A stretch of 64,000 nucleotides of DNA, from NCBI RefSeq assembly GCF_009469765.1, contig NZ_SSSQ01000001.1:248001-312000 (forward strand), written 5' to 3'. The notes beneath the pieces were generated by a model. It was not told where the DNA came from and did no database searches. It saw nothing but the letters and a program-made list of their open reading frames with translations. The stretch's first letter is position 1; every line of letters begins with the position of its first letter. Of the stretch, positions 8,988 through 21,041 are shown in pieces. Position numbers and translations under genes: made by a program. The stretch is from Dechloromonas hortensis (GTDB lineage Bacteria > Pseudomonadota > Gammaproteobacteria > Burkholderiales > Rhodocyclaceae).

Positions 8988-11137
8988 GCCTCGCCTCCCC
9001 TTTCGCGAACGATGCGGGTCACTTCGGGAATATGGCGCATACCGCGCATGACGGCCGCCAGATGGTTGCGGTGAGCGACCTGGATGGTGAAGCGGAGCAG
9101 CGTGAATAGGCGTTCCGGATCGGCATCCATCGAGACGTGCTCGATGTTCGAACCGGCTTCGGCAATCGCCGAGGCGACCTGGGCCAGTACGCCGCGCGTA
9201 TTCTTGACCTCGACCTTGATCCGGATATCGAACAGTTTGCCCTCTTCCGGCTCCCACTCGACGTCGATCCACTTCTGTGGCTCGGCGGTGCGCGACTTGC
9301 GGATGGTCGGGCAGTCATGGGTGTGGATGACCAGACCGCTGCCCTTCTTGATCGAACCGATGATCGGGTCGCCGGGAATCGGCTGGCAACAGCGGGCGAG
9401 CTGGATCGCCATGCCTTCGGTGCCGTGGATGGCCAGCGCCATGTTGCCCGGACTGTCGCCGCTCATATCCTCGCGCGCCAGCAGGCGACGGGCGACCACC
9501 GATGGCAGGCGCTTGCCGAGGCCGATGTCGGTGTAGACATCCTCGATGCTCCGCTGGCCGCCGGACTTGACCAGTTGCTCCCAGGCATCGGTCGGGATCG
9601 AAATCGGTACGACGCCGAGCGACAACAGTTCCTGGCGGAGCAGGCGCTCGCCGAGACGGGCCGATTCCTCGTTCTGCATGGTGCGCAGGAAATGGCGGAT
9701 CTTGCTACGTGCCCGACCGGTCTTGACGTAGGTCAGCCAGATCGGATTCGGGCTGGCCTGCGGCGAGGTGATGATTTCGACCATGTCGCCATTGCGCAAC
9801 TCGGTGCGCAGCGGCGCCAGATCGTGATTGATGCGGGCCGCCGAACAGTGGTGACCGACGTCGGTATGCACCGCGTAGGCGAAATCGACCACCGTCGCGC
9901 CGCGCGGCATGGCCATGATCTTGCCCTTCGGCGTGAAGATATACACCTCGTCCGGGAAGAGGTCGATCTTGACGTTCTCGAAGAACTCGGAAGAGTCGCC
10001 GCTCTGCATTTCGAGCAGCGACTGCAGCCACTTGTGCGTCTTGATCTGCAGATCGGCACCACTCTCTTCGGTGTCCTTGTACAGCCAGTGCGCGGCGACA
10101 CCTTCCTGGGCGACGTGATGCATTTCCTGGGTACGGATCTGCACTTCGACCGGCGTTCCGTAGGGGCCGATCAGCGTCGTGTGCAGCGACTGGTAGCCAT
10201 TGGCCTTGGGAATCGCGACATAGTCCTTGAACTTGCCGGGCACCGGCTTGAACAGGCTGTGCAGCGCGCCGAGCGCCAGGTAGCAGGTCGGCACGTTATC
10301 GACGACGACGCGGAAACCGTAGATGTCGAGCACCTGCGAGAAGGACAGGTGCTTGTCCTTCATCTTGCGGAAAGTCGAATAGAGGCTCTTCTCGCGCCCG
10401 AAGACATCGGCGCGCAGGCCGGCATGGGCCAGCTTGTCCCTGATGCCGTCGAGGATCCGGGTCAGCAGTTCCTTGCGGTTGCCGCGCGCCGCGCGCATGG
10501 CGCGGGCCAGCACTTCGGCCCGGTGCGGATGAATCAACCGGAAGGAGAGGTCCTGCAATTCGCGGTAGAGCTTGTTCAGGCCAAGGCGCAAGGCGATCGG
10601 CGCGTAGATTTCCAGGGTTTCCGTCGCAATCCGCCGCCGTTTGTCCGGGCGCATCGCCGACATGGTCTGCAGATTGTGCTGGCGGTCGGCCAGCTTGATG
10701 AGCACGACGCGCAAATCGCGCGCCATCGCCATCAGCATCTTGCGGAAGTTTTCGGCCTGCGCCTCCTGGTAGGAAGCGAACTCCATCTTGTCGAGCTTGG
10801 ACAGTCCGTCCACCAACTCGGCGACTTCGCGGCCAAACAGGTCGGCCAGTTCGCGCTTGGTGGTGCCGGTGTCTTCCAGCACGTCATGGAGCAGGGCTGC
10901 CATGATGGCATCGGCATCCATCCGCCATTCGACGACGGCGCCGGCGACGGCGAGCGGATGCGTGATGTAGGGTTCGCCCGACATGCGCTTCTGATGCGCA
11001 TGGGCGTGGGCCGAGAAGGCGTATGCCTTCTTGACCAGTGCTACTTGTTCGGGAGAAAGATAGTCGAGACTATCGAGAAAAACCCGGTAGGCGGGTTCTT
11101 CAATGGCAGGCGGCGGAGATGACGGTGCTGGCTCCAT
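8984..11137 (-). CDS. spoT: Bifunctional (p)ppGpp synthetase/hydrolase SpoT
   Basis: Controls the stringent response by making and degrading (p)ppGpp. It has 717 residues. The N-terminal HD hydrolase domain is intact: HDVLEDT at residues 84-90, then RVVLIKLADRQHN. It is followed by the synthetase domain (YGFRVVVDN, KDYVAIPKANGYQSLHT, EVQIRT), a TGS domain (EVYIFTPKGKIMAMP) and a C-terminal ACT domain (IRIKVEVKNTRGVLAQVASA). The intact HD motif argues for SpoT over a hydrolase-dead RelA. It lies 20 bases after rpoZ, the widespread gmk-rpoZ-spoT order. Confidence 0.95.
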   Translation of the reverse strand: MEPAPSSPPPAIEEPAYRVFLDSLDYLSPEQVALVKKAYAFSAHAHAHQKRMSGEPYITHPLAVAGAVVEWRMDADAIMAALLHDVLEDTGTTKRELADLFGREVAELVDGLSKLDKMEFASYQEAQAENFRKMLMAMARDLRVVLIKLADRQHNLQTMSAMRPDKRRRIATETLEIYAPIALRLGLNKLYRELQDLSFRLIHPHRAEVLARAMRAARGNRKELLTRILDGIRDKLAHAGLRADVFGREKSLYSTFRKMKDKHLSFSQVLDIYGFRVVVDNVPTCYLALGALHSLFKPVPGKFKDYVAIPKANGYQSLHTTLIGPYGTPVEVQIRTQEMHHVAQEGVAAHWLYKDTEESGADLQIKTHKWLQSLLEMQSGDSSEFFENVKIDLFPDEVYIFTPKGKIMAMPRGATVVDFAYAVHTDVGHHCSAARINHDLAPLRTELRNGDMVEIITSPQASPNPIWLTYVKTGRARSKIRHFLRTMQNEESARLGERLLRQELLSLGVVPISIPTDAWEQLVKSGGQRSIEDVYTDIGLGKRLPSVVARRLLAREDMSGDSPGNMALAIHGTEGMAIQLARCCQPIPGDPIIGSIKKGSGLVIHTHDCPTIRKSRTAEPQKWIDVEWEPEEGKLFDIRIKVEVKNTRGVLAQVASAIAEAGSNIEHVSMDADPERLFTLLRFTIQVAHRNHLAAVMRGMRHIPEVTRIVRERGGEA

Positions 11138-11157
11138 CAGCTTTCACCGCCCCAGCC

Positions 11158-11364
11158 TCAGCCTTGGCCGCGATTGAGAACTTCGATGCCGATCTTGCCG
11201 GTACCCAGTTCGCGCAGGGCGATCACGGTCGGCTTGTCCTTGCCCGGCTCGACCAGCGGCGTGGCGCCGTTGGCCAGTTGGCGGGCACGATGGGCGGCAG
11301 CCAGGGTTGCTTCAAAACGATTGGGAATTCTTTTCAGGCAGTCATCAATAGTAACGCGAGCCAT
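11158..11364 (-). CDS. rpoZ: RNA polymerase omega subunit
   Basis: Small subunit that helps assemble RNA polymerase and, in proteobacteria, forms part of a ppGpp site. It has 68 residues: [20 protein letters not shown], then the hallmark [11 protein letters not shown] and [15 protein letters not shown] good ribosome-binding site GAGG precedes ATG 11364. It sits between gmk (16-base gap) and spoT (20-base gap), the usual operon. Confidence 0.96.
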   Translation of the reverse strand: MARVTIDDCLKRIPNRFEATLAAAHRARQLANGATPLVEPGKDKPTVIALRELGTGKIGIEVLNRGQG

Positions 11365-11380
11365 GTAAAACCTCGGAAAA

Positions 11381-11989
11381 TCAGATCATTCGGGCAAAAA
11401 GAGCAGAATGTCGCGCACTTTGCGCAGCAAACCGCAGTCGGGAAGCGCGGACTACCGCACAGAGGTCGGTCAGCGCCACTTCCAGTTCGTTGTTAATAAT
11501 AACATAGTCGAATTCCCCGACATGGCGCATCTCGGCCTGTGCCGCCGCCAGACGACGGGCTATAACGTCGGCCGCATCGGTGCCGCGCCCGGTCAGCCGG
11601 CGTTCCAGCTCCTCCATCGAGGGCGGCAAAATAAAGATGCCGATAGCCCCCGGGAACTGCTTGCGTACCTGCTGCGCGCCCTGCCAGTCGATTTCGAGCA
11701 GGACATCGTGGCCGGCCGCCAGTTGCTCGGCGATCCAGGTTTTCGAAGTACCGTAAAAGTTGCCGTGCACCTCGGCCCATTCGAGAAACTGGTGGCGCTC
11801 GATCATGGCGCGGAACTCCGCCGCGTCGACAAAGTGATACTCGCGGCCATCCTGTTCGCCCGGCCGCGGGCTGCGGGTGGTGTGGGAAATGGAGAGATGC
11901 ACGCCCGCTTCGCTGTCGAGCAGCATGCGAACCAGCGTGGTCTTGCCGGCCCCCGACGGAGCGGCGACAACATAGAGATTTCCGGCCAT
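11381..11989 (-). CDS. gmk: Guanylate kinase
   Basis: Converts GMP to GDP with ATP, essential for GTP supply. The 202-residue protein has P-loop [11 protein letters not shown] near residue 9, the GMP-binding motif [13 protein letters not shown] with GREYHFVD, then [13 protein letters not shown] and a lid segment [14 protein letters not shown]. Its ribosome-binding site AGGAAT lies inside the last codons of the upstream hybrid histidine kinase gene, three bases away. Its translation is therefore probably coupled to that sensor. Confidence 0.96.
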   Translation of the reverse strand: MAGNLYVVAAPSGAGKTTLVRMLLDSEAGVHLSISHTTRSPRPGEQDGREYHFVDAAEFRAMIERHQFLEWAEVHGNFYGTSKTWIAEQLAAGHDVLLEIDWQGAQQVRKQFPGAIGIFILPPSMEELERRLTGRGTDAADVIARRLAAAQAEMRHVGEFDYVIINNELEVALTDLCAVVRASRLRFAAQSARHSALFARMI

Positions 11990-11992
11990 GCT

Positions 11993-14581
<2,589 letters not shown>

Positions 14582-14619
14582 CCCGAACCACCCCCTGAAC
14601 GATCAGGTCCCAGTCGGAT

Positions 14620-14641
14620 TACCGGGCAGATTTACCCGGTA
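14620..14641. other. Inverted repeat upstream of hybrid kinase gene
   Basis: TACCGGG (14620-14626), an 8-base spacer, then CCCGGTA (14635-14641), about 40 bases before the sensor kinase start. It could be an operator or a leader hairpin. The rest of the 205-base gap between this gene and yicC holds no recognisable gene. Confidence 0.35.
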
Positions 14642-14786
14642 CCGATGATGCAGTCTAACGCAAAACGCGGCGCCGGAAAGCGGTGAAAGATGCCGGGGGA
14701 ATCAACCAGGCGGCATGGCAAGCGAGCTACTGGGCTCATTTGGTAAGGGGACGGCGCGCGTTGGCGCCAATCGCCGGCATCAACAG

Positions 14787-15653
14787 TTATTCCAGGTTCT
14801 GGATCTGTTCGCGCATCTGCTCGATCAGCAGCTTCAGGTCCATCGAGGCCTGCGAAACTTCGGTCACCGCCGATTTCGAACCGAGGGTGTTGGCTTCGCG
14901 GTTCAGTTCCTGCATCAGGAAATCAAGGCGCTTGCCGCAGGCGCCGCCGTGCTTCAGCACACGCTCGACTTCATCGAGGTGGGCGTTCAGGCGGGTCAGT
15001 TCCTCGGCGACATCGATCCGCGTCGCGAACACCGCGACTTCCTGCAGGATGCGGTCGTCGCTGGCGTTGCCGAGGGCCTCCTGCAGACGCTGGCGCAGCT
15101 TGTCGGTGAATAACGCCTGCGCTTCCGGAATGCGTGGCGCAACGCGGGCGACCACGGCACGGATGGCATTGACGCGGTCGACGATCATGGCGGCCAGTTT
15201 TTCGCCTTCGCGCGCCCGGCTGGCGGTGAACTCGTCCAGTACCTCGCGGGCCAGGGCCATGACCTGCGGACCGAGGGCAGCAAAGTCGATCGACTGGTCG
15301 CCGAACATGCCTGGCCAGCGCAGCACATCATTGACCGAAAGCGGGCGGGCTTCCGGCATTTCGTCCCGAACGCGCTGATTGAGCACTTTCAGGCTGCCCA
15401 GCAACTCGCCGTTCAGCTCAAGCTGATCGCCCCGGGCCGAACCGGCATTGAAGGAAAGGCGACATTCCACCTTGCCGCGCGACAGGCGGGCGGCCAGCAG
15501 TTCGCGCAGCGGCATTTCCAGCGCGCGCAACTCTTCGCTGACGCGAAAATGAAAATCGAGGTAGCGCGAATTGACGCTTTTAAGTTCAAGTTGCAGGGTT
15601 CCGCGTTCGATATCACGCGTTTTGACTGCATAACCGGTCATACTACAAATCAT
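14787..15653 (-). CDS. yicC: YicC family protein (predicted endoribonuclease)
   Basis: Member of the YicC/YloC family, whose characterised members act in RNA turnover as endoribonucleases. The 288-residue protein has the family's N-terminal SMTGYAVK and the pattern LELKSVNSRYLDFHFRVSEE. It ends in a conserved acidic C-terminal region (KRLDFLMQELNREANTLGSK) carrying the catalytic-type residues of the family. Start ATG 15653 fits the usual MI-SMTG beginning; the ATG at 15641 is an alternative. It is divergent from the kinase gene. In many proteobacteria yicC directly precedes gmk; here a sensor kinase gene lies between. Confidence 0.9.
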   Translation of the reverse strand: MICSMTGYAVKTRDIERGTLQLELKSVNSRYLDFHFRVSEELRALEMPLRELLAARLSRGKVECRLSFNAGSARGDQLELNGELLGSLKVLNQRVRDEMPEARPLSVNDVLRWPGMFGDQSIDFAALGPQVMALAREVLDEFTASRAREGEKLAAMIVDRVNAIRAVVARVAPRIPEAQALFTDKLRQRLQEALGNASDDRILQEVAVFATRIDVAEELTRLNAHLDEVERVLKHGGACGKRLDFLMQELNREANTLGSKSAVTEVSQASMDLKLLIEQMREQIQNLE

Positions 15654-15730
15654 TATCGGGGGATCTCCAGCTTTACAGGCCGGACAACACGCCCGAAAAT
15701 GCCTGAAATTGCATCATAACCGCGAGATCC

Positions 15731-16678
15731 ATGGCGCAACAAGCCAATCAGCCGCTACCAAACGGCCACCCGCTCGAAGAGTACACAATAGACCGCCAGC
15801 TTTCGCTCGGCGGCTTTTCTATTGTGTACCTGGCGACCGATGCCGCCGGCACTCAGGTCGCGATCAAGGAATACCTGCCGAACAGCCTGGCCTTGCGCGT
15901 CAATGGCTCGACCCGGCCGGTAATCACGAGCGAACACCAGGGCGCCTTTCGCTACGGCATGAAGTGTTTTTTCGAGGAAGGCCGGGCGCTGGCCAAGCTG
16001 TCGCACCCGAACGTGATCCGCGTGCTGAATTTTTTTCGCGCCAACGACACCGTCTATATGGTGATGGAGTACGAGCACGGCCGGACGCTGCAGGAGTTCA
16101 TCCAGAAGCACCAGGGCCATATTTCCGAACGCTTTATCCGCGGCGTTTTCACCCGCATGCTGAACGGTCTGCGCGAGGTGCATTCGCACAAGCTGCTGCA
16201 CCTCGACCTGAAGCCCTCGAATATTTACCTGCGCTCGGACAACACGCCGGTGCTGATCGACTTCGGCGCCGCCCGGCAGACCCTGGCCACCGACCAGCCG
16301 ATCCTCAAGCCGATGTACACGCCGGGTTTTGCCTCGCCGGAACACTATGGCACGCGCAAGGATCTCGGGCCGTGGAGCGACATCTACAGCGTCGGCGCCT
16401 CAATGTATGCCTGCCTGGCCGGCAATGCGCCGCAGGCGGCCGATGATCGCCTGAAGAAGGACACCCTGACGCCGGCCATGATGCGCTGGGACGGTCAATT
16501 CTCCGACCGCCTGCTGGAAATCATCGACTGGTGCCTCAACTTGAACCATCTTTATCGGCCGCAAAGCGTTTTTGCCTTGCAGAAGGCGCTGGTCGAAACC
16601 GTCACGCCGCCCACCCCCAAAGCCAATCAGCACTGGCTGGGGCGTTTTGTCGACAAAATCAGGAAACCGAATAAATGA
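15731..16678 (+). CDS. Hanks-type Ser/Thr protein kinase, soluble
   Basis: Eukaryotic-like protein kinase of 315 residues, with no membrane segment and no sensor extension. Visible subdomains are the glycine loop LSLGGFSIVY (25-33), Lys46 in VAIKEY, a helix C Glu in FFEEGRALAKL, the catalytic loop HLDLKPSN (Asp149), DFGAAR (Asp167) and the activation segment with YTPGFASPEHYG. The HRD motif reads HLD, common in such bacterial kinases. The stop overlaps the start of the PP2C phosphatase gene (ATGA), so the two are an antagonistic pair. Substrates are unknown; the adjoining rph and rdgB make an RNA or nucleotide link possible. Confidence 0.9.
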   Translation: MAQQANQPLPNGHPLEEYTIDRQLSLGGFSIVYLATDAAGTQVAIKEYLPNSLALRVNGSTRPVITSEHQGAFRYGMKCFFEEGRALAKLSHPNVIRVLNFFRANDTVYMVMEYEHGRTLQEFIQKHQGHISERFIRGVFTRMLNGLREVHSHKLLHLDLKPSNIYLRSDNTPVLIDFGAARQTLATDQPILKPMYTPGFASPEHYGTRKDLGPWSDIYSVGASMYACLAGNAPQAADDRLKKDTLTPAMMRWDGQFSDRLLEIIDWCLNLNHLYRPQSVFALQKALVETVTPPTPKANQHWLGRFVDKIRKPNK

Positions 16679-17592
16679 GATTCACCATTTATCAGGACAG
16701 CCGCATCGGCGGCCGGGCCAACAACGAGGACCGGACGACCTATTGCTACTCGCGCGATGCGCTGCTGATGGTGGTCGCCGACGGCATGGGCGGGCATCAC
16801 TATGGCGAAATCGCAGCGCAGATCGCCGTGCAGACGCTGGCCGACGCCTTTCAGCGCGAGGCCAAGCCGGAGATCGCCGACCCCTTCCGCTTCCTGCAAA
16901 AGGGCATGTCCAATGCGCACCACGCCATCCTCGACTACACGACGCGCCACAAGCTGAAGGACACGCCACGCACGACCTGCGTCGCCTGCATCGTCCAGGA
17001 CAATGTCGCCTACTGGGCCCATGCCGGCGACTCCCGCCTATTCCTGATGCGCGGCGGCAAGGTCATCGCCCAGACCCGCGACCACTCGCGCATTCGCCTG
17101 CTGATCGAGGAAGGGCTGATTACCGAAGCGCAGGCCGTCAATCACCCGGACCGCAACAAGATCTACAGTTGCCTGGGCAGCCCGACGCCGCCGGAAATCG
17201 AATTCTCGCGCAAGACGCCGCTCGAGCATGGCGACATCCTGCTGCTGTGCAGCGACGGCCTGTGGGGCGTCACCACCGGCGAACTGATGGCGGTCGCCCT
17301 GAAGGGCGCCAACCTGCTGCAAGGCGTCCCCAACCTGCTGTCGCAAGCCGAGATCAAGGGCGGCGTGCATGGCGACAACCTGTCGGTCGTTGCCGTGCGC
17401 TGGGAAGAAAGCTATGTCGAAGAGGCGAGCAGCGCCATCTCGACGCAAAGCATGGCGCATGGCGAAGTGACCACCCGCCTCGAAGAGTTCGGCCGCAATC
17501 CGGCCTACAAGAGCGATCTCTCCGACGACGAAATTGAAAAGGCGATTGAGGAAATCCGCAGCGCCATCGACAAGTACACCCCGAAAAAGTGA
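16675..17592 (+). CDS. PP2C-family protein phosphatase (Stp-like)
   Basis: Metal-dependent Ser/Thr phosphatase of 305 residues, presumed to reverse the action of the adjacent kinase. PP2C motifs in order are [43 protein letters not shown] and GDNLSVVAV, so all metal-binding Asp residues are present. A C-terminal extension after the catalytic domain (about 250-305) is charged, ends in IDKYTPKK and is not recognised. Translational coupling to the kinase gene by a 4-base overlap is clear, and rph follows after eight bases. Confidence 0.92.
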   Translation: MRFTIYQDSRIGGRANNEDRTTYCYSRDALLMVVADGMGGHHYGEIAAQIAVQTLADAFQREAKPEIADPFRFLQKGMSNAHHAILDYTTRHKLKDTPRTTCVACIVQDNVAYWAHAGDSRLFLMRGGKVIAQTRDHSRIRLLIEEGLITEAQAVNHPDRNKIYSCLGSPTPPEIEFSRKTPLEHGDILLLCSDGLWGVTTGELMAVALKGANLLQGVPNLLSQAEIKGGVHGDNLSVVAVRWEESYVEEASSAISTQSMAHGEVTTRLEEFGRNPAYKSDLSDDEIEKAIEEIRSAIDKYTPKK

Positions 17593-17600
17593 GGAATACC

Positions 17601-18314
17601 ATGCGCCCCAGCCAACGCCAGCCCGACCAACTCCGCCAGGTTCGCCTGACCCGCAATTTCACGCGCCACGCCGAAGGCTCGGTGCTGATCGAGATGGGCG
17701 ACACCCGCGTGCTGTGCACCGCCAGCGTTGAAGAAAGCCTGCCGCCTTTCCTGCGCGGCAAGGGCCAGGGCTGGGTCACCGCCGAATACGGCATGCTGCC
17801 CCGCGCCACCCATACCCGCTCGGCCCGCGAAGCGGCCAAGGGCAAGCAGACCGGCCGCACCCAGGAAATCCAGCGCCTGATTGGCCGCAGCCTGCGCGCC
17901 GTGACCGACCTGAAAGCCCTCGGCGAACGCCAGATCACGCTCGACTGCGACGTCCTGCAGGCCGACGGCGGCACCCGCTGCGCCGCGATCACCGGCGCCT
18001 GGCTCGCCCTCTACGAAGCCTGCGAAAAGCTGGTCACCGACGGCAAGCTGCCGCTCAATCCGGTGCGCGACCACGTCGCCGCCATTTCGGTCGGCATCTA
18101 TGAAGGCTCGCCGGTCCTCGACCTCGACTACCCGGAAGACTCCAACTGCGATACCGACATGAATGTCGTGATGACCGGTTCCGGCGGCATCGTCGAAGTG
18201 CAGGGCACGGCCGAAGGCGAACCCTTCACCCGGGCCCAGATGAACACCCTGACCGACCTCGCCGAAGCCGGCATCCGCCAGCTGATCGCCGCCCAGCAAA
18301 CGGCCCTCGCCTGA
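17601..18314 (+). CDS. rph: Ribonuclease PH
   Basis: Phosphorolytic 3'-5' exoribonuclease that trims tRNA precursors. It has 237 residues from ATG 17601, with GAGG upstream; an in-frame upstream GTG was rejected. Seen are [67 protein letters not shown] and [18 protein letters not shown], a complete RNase PH from end to end. It overlaps rdgB by one base (TGATG), a common pairing in proteobacteria. Confidence 0.96.
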   Translation: MRPSQRQPDQLRQVRLTRNFTRHAEGSVLIEMGDTRVLCTASVEESLPPFLRGKGQGWVTAEYGMLPRATHTRSAREAAKGKQTGRTQEIQRLIGRSLRAVTDLKALGERQITLDCDVLQADGGTRCAAITGAWLALYEACEKLVTDGKLPLNPVRDHVAAISVGIYEGSPVLDLDYPEDSNCDTDMNVVMTGSGGIVEVQGTAEGEPFTRAQMNTLTDLAEAGIRQLIAAQQTALA

Positions 18315-18901
18315 TGAAAAAACTCGTCCTCGCCTCCAACAACGCCAAGAAGATGAAGGAGCTGAACGCGCTGCTGGCGCCGCTCGGCTTCGAAGTCATC
18401 CCGCAGGGCCAGCTCGGCATCCCGGAAGCCGAAGAGCCGCACTGCACCTTCGTCGAAAATGCACTGGCCAAGGCCCGTCATGCCGCAAAGCTGTCCGGCC
18501 TGCCCGCCCTGGCCGACGATTCCGGCCTTTGCGTCAGCGCCCTCGGCGGCGCCCCCGGCGTCATCTCGGCGCGCTATGCCGGCGAACCGAAGTCGGATGC
18601 GCGCAACAACGAAAAGTTGTTCACCGACCTCGCCGACCACCCGGACCGCCGCGCCCATTTCGTCTCGGTCATCGTGCTGGTTCGCCATGCCGAGGATCCG
18701 CAACCGCTGATCGCCGAAGGCGAATGGCACGGCGAGATCATCCCCGAACTGCGCGGCGAAGGCGGCTTCGGCTACGACCCGCTGTTCTTCGTGCCGGCTT
18801 TCGGCCAGACCGCAGCCGAACTCGATGCCGAGACCAAGAACCGCGTCTCGCATCGCGGCCAGGCCATGCAAAAACTGATCGAACGCCTGCCCAGCCTGTA
18901 G
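18314..18901 (+). CDS. rdgB: XTP/dITP diphosphatase (non-canonical purine NTP pyrophosphatase)
   Basis: House-cleaning enzyme that hydrolyses dITP and XTP so that they do not enter DNA or RNA. It has 195 residues: LVLASNNAKKMKELNALL at the N-terminus, then FVENALAKARHAA, the catalytic LADDSGLCVSALGGAPGV, GEGGFGYDPLFFVP and SHRGQAM. The start overlaps the rph stop by one base. A GC-rich hairpin follows. Confidence 0.96.
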   Translation: MKKLVLASNNAKKMKELNALLAPLGFEVIPQGQLGIPEAEEPHCTFVENALAKARHAAKLSGLPALADDSGLCVSALGGAPGVISARYAGEPKSDARNNEKLFTDLADHPDRRAHFVSVIVLVRHAEDPQPLIAEGEWHGEIIPELRGEGGFGYDPLFFVPAFGQTAAELDAETKNRVSHRGQAMQKLIERLPSL

Positions 18902-18927
18902 GTCGAAGCGCAGTCCCCAAGGATTCC

Positions 18928-18949
18928 GACGCCCGCCGCCGCGGGCGTC
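18928..18949 (+). terminator. Hairpin after rdgB
   Basis: A perfect 9-bp stem GACGCCCGC (18928-18936) / GCGGGCGTC (18941-18949) has a 4-base loop and is followed by a weak T-rich stretch (AATCTTTC). It probably partly terminates the kinase-phosphatase-rph-rdgB unit ahead of hemW. Confidence 0.6.
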
Positions 18950-18994
18950 AATCTTTCATCACCGCCCACCGCACCTTCGTACTGTCGACTCGCC

Positions 18995-20197
18995 ATGGCC
19001 CGCACCATTCCCATTTTTGCCCAAAAACCGGTGTCGACCGCCGGCATCCTCGAATTCAAGGTCTCGCCGCCGCTGGCGCTCTATGTGCACGTGCCGTGGT
19101 GCGTCCAGAAGTGCCCGTACTGCGATTTCAACTCGCACGAGGCGAATGGCGCGATCCCCGAGCGCCAGTATGTCGATGCGCTGATTGCCGACCTGCAATC
19201 GGCACTGCCGCTGATCTGGGGCCGGCCGGTGGTCAGCGTCTTCTTCGGCGGCGGCACGCCCAGCCTGTTGTCGCCGGCCGCCATCGACGAACTGCTCGCC
19301 GCCTTCCGGGCGCTGGCGATGCTGGCGCCGGACGCCGAAATCACGCTGGAAGCCAACCCGGGCACGGTCGAAGCGGAGAAATTCGCCGGCTTCCGCGCCG
19401 CCGGCGTCAATCGCCTGTCGCTCGGCATCCAGAGCTTCAACGATGACCACCTGACGGCGCTCGGCCGCATCCACGGCGCCGCCGAGGCGAAGCGGGCGGC
19501 GCAACTGGCCGGCGAGCATTTCGACTCTTTCAACCTCGACCTGATGTACGGCCTGCCCGGCCAGACGCTGGAACAGGCGCTGAGCGACGTCGACACCGCC
19601 CTGTCCTTCCAGCCTTCGCATCTTTCCTGCTACCAGCTGACGCTGGAGCCGAATACCCGCTTCGCCGCCTTCCCGCCCGAACTGCCGGAAGGCGACCTCT
19701 GTGCCGACATGCAGGAAGCGATCGAGACCCGGCTGGCCGCCGCCGGTTTCAGCAACTACGAAACCTCGGCCTTCGCCCGGGCCGGCAAGCAGTGCCGCCA
19801 CAACCTGAATTACTGGTACTTCGGCGACTACCTCGGCATCGGCGCCGGCGCCCACTCCAAGCTGACGCTACACGACCGCGTGCTGCGCCAGATGCGCTGG
19901 AAGCACCCGAACGCTTACCTGGACAACGTGCAGCAGGGTCAGCCGCTGCAGGAATCGCGCGAAATCGCCGGCAGCGAGTTGCCGTTCGAATTCCTGATGA
20001 ATGCGCTGCGCCTGGCCGACGGCTTCCACCCGTCGCAGTTCGAGGCGCGCACGGCGCAGCAACTGCAGCGCATCGTGCCGCAACTCAAGGCAGCCGAACG
20101 CGAAGGCCTGCTCGAAGTCGGCCCGGAGAAAATCGCGCCGACGCTAAAGGGCCGGCGTTTCCTCAACGTGTTGCTCGAACGCTTCCTGGAAAGCTGA
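18995..20197 (+). CDS. hemW: Radical SAM heme chaperone HemW
   Basis: Coproporphyrinogen III oxidase-like radical SAM protein of the HemW type, which binds heme and inserts it into respiratory enzymes. It has 400 residues. The cluster motif is CVQKCPYC followed by Asp-Phe, and VFFGGGTPSLL, LSLGIQSFND and GLPGQT are typical. The HemW C-terminal domain follows (LNYWYFGDYLGIGAGAHSKL). The canonical HemW start would be near the PPLALYVHVPWC segment; the extra 26 residues from ATG 18995 are plausible. It follows the rph-rdgB pair as in many betaproteobacteria. Confidence 0.93.
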   Translation: MARTIPIFAQKPVSTAGILEFKVSPPLALYVHVPWCVQKCPYCDFNSHEANGAIPERQYVDALIADLQSALPLIWGRPVVSVFFGGGTPSLLSPAAIDELLAAFRALAMLAPDAEITLEANPGTVEAEKFAGFRAAGVNRLSLGIQSFNDDHLTALGRIHGAAEAKRAAQLAGEHFDSFNLDLMYGLPGQTLEQALSDVDTALSFQPSHLSCYQLTLEPNTRFAAFPPELPEGDLCADMQEAIETRLAAAGFSNYETSAFARAGKQCRHNLNYWYFGDYLGIGAGAHSKLTLHDRVLRQMRWKHPNAYLDNVQQGQPLQESREIAGSELPFEFLMNALRLADGFHPSQFEARTAQQLQRIVPQLKAAEREGLLEVGPEKIAPTLKGRRFLNVLLERFLES

Positions 20198-20199
20198 GT

Positions 20200-20829
20200 T
20201 CAGCGGTCGACGATCAGGCGCAGGCCGAGCCCGACGAAAATCGTCCCGGCCAATCGGTCCAGCCATAAACCCATGCGCGGCCGGCGCTGCAGCAACTGCC
20301 CGGCGGCGCCGGCAAAATAGCCGAGCAGGCCGAAGAGCACAGCCGCCTGCAGCGTGAAGATGACACCCAGTTGCAGCATCTGGGCCGCCGCATCGGCCCG
20401 CCCGGCATCGACGAATTGCGGCAGGAAGGCGAGAAAGAAGGTGACGACCTTGGGGTTGATGGCATTGGCCAGGCAACCCTTGCCGAACAGCCGCGCCGCC
20501 GACTCGTGACCGCCCGCCCCCGCCATCTCCGTCGCGCCCCGGCTGCGCCAGGCCTGCCAGCCGAGCCAGATCAGGTACAAGCCGCCGATCAGCTTGAGGG
20601 CGCCGAAAGCGGGCGGACTGGCGGCGATCAGCGCGCCGACGCCGAGCGCCGCGAGCAGCGTATGGCTCAGGCAGCCGCTGGCGCAGCCCAGCCCGAAAGC
20701 GATGCCGGCCCGCCGGCCGCGCGCTACGCCGAGCGACAGCACCAGCAGGTTGTCCGGCCCCGGGGCCAGGGTCAGCAGCATGGCGGCGCCGAGAAAGGCG
20801 ACGAACTGGCTCAACGAAATCAGCGTCAT
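20200..20829 (-). CDS. LysE/RhtB family amino acid exporter
   Basis: Inner-membrane exporter of 209 residues with about six hydrophobic segments. The family signature is near the N-terminus (LLTLAPGPDNLLVLSLGVARG), with SHTLLAALGVGAL, LIGGLYLIWLGWQ and NPKVVTFFLAFLPQFVD following. The substrate (threonine, homoserine, leucine or other) cannot be told from sequence. It is convergent with hemW, the stops being two bases apart, so there is no room for a terminator between them. Confidence 0.9.
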   Translation of the reverse strand: MTLISLSQFVAFLGAAMLLTLAPGPDNLLVLSLGVARGRRAGIAFGLGCASGCLSHTLLAALGVGALIAASPPAFGALKLIGGLYLIWLGWQAWRSRGATEMAGAGGHESAARLFGKGCLANAINPKVVTFFLAFLPQFVDAGRADAAAQMLQLGVIFTLQAAVLFGLLGYFAGAAGQLLQRRPRMGLWLDRLAGTIFVGLGLRLIVDR

Positions 20830-20898
20830 GGCGGGCTCGGCAAAAAAGATTCGGGGCCGGGATTGTCACACCCCGCCCCGAGCGCGGCAATCGGCCGG

Positions 20899-20933
20899 CA
20901 AAAAAGCGGCCCCGCTTGGGAGAAACGGGGCCG
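20899..20933 (-). terminator. Rho-independent terminator after YidB-like gene
   Basis: On the minus strand CGGCCCCG (20933-20926), an 11-base loop and CGGGGCCG (20914-20907) are followed by CTTTTTT (20906-20900). It ends the minus-strand unit that includes the YidB-like gene. The remainder of 20830-21041 holds no gene I recognise. Confidence 0.85.
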
Positions 20934-21041
20934 GAAACAAGAGGTATCAGGGTGATCCCGCGTTACCGCAGGAACGGATGCAATGCTAACCGCATATGGC
21001 GGCAACGGGAATGCGGCATAGCGCCGCATGACCAAAGTCAA

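Noticed and set aside
15731..17537. Additional plus-strand frames overlapping the kinase and phosphatase genes
   Set aside because: They are +1/+2 shadows with Arg/Pro/Gln-rich translations and no motif; the kinase and PP2C motifs fix the true frames.
20200..21041. Second minus-strand reading overlapping the LysE gene
   Set aside because: Frame-shifted shadow of the exporter; low-complexity Arg/Ala translation.
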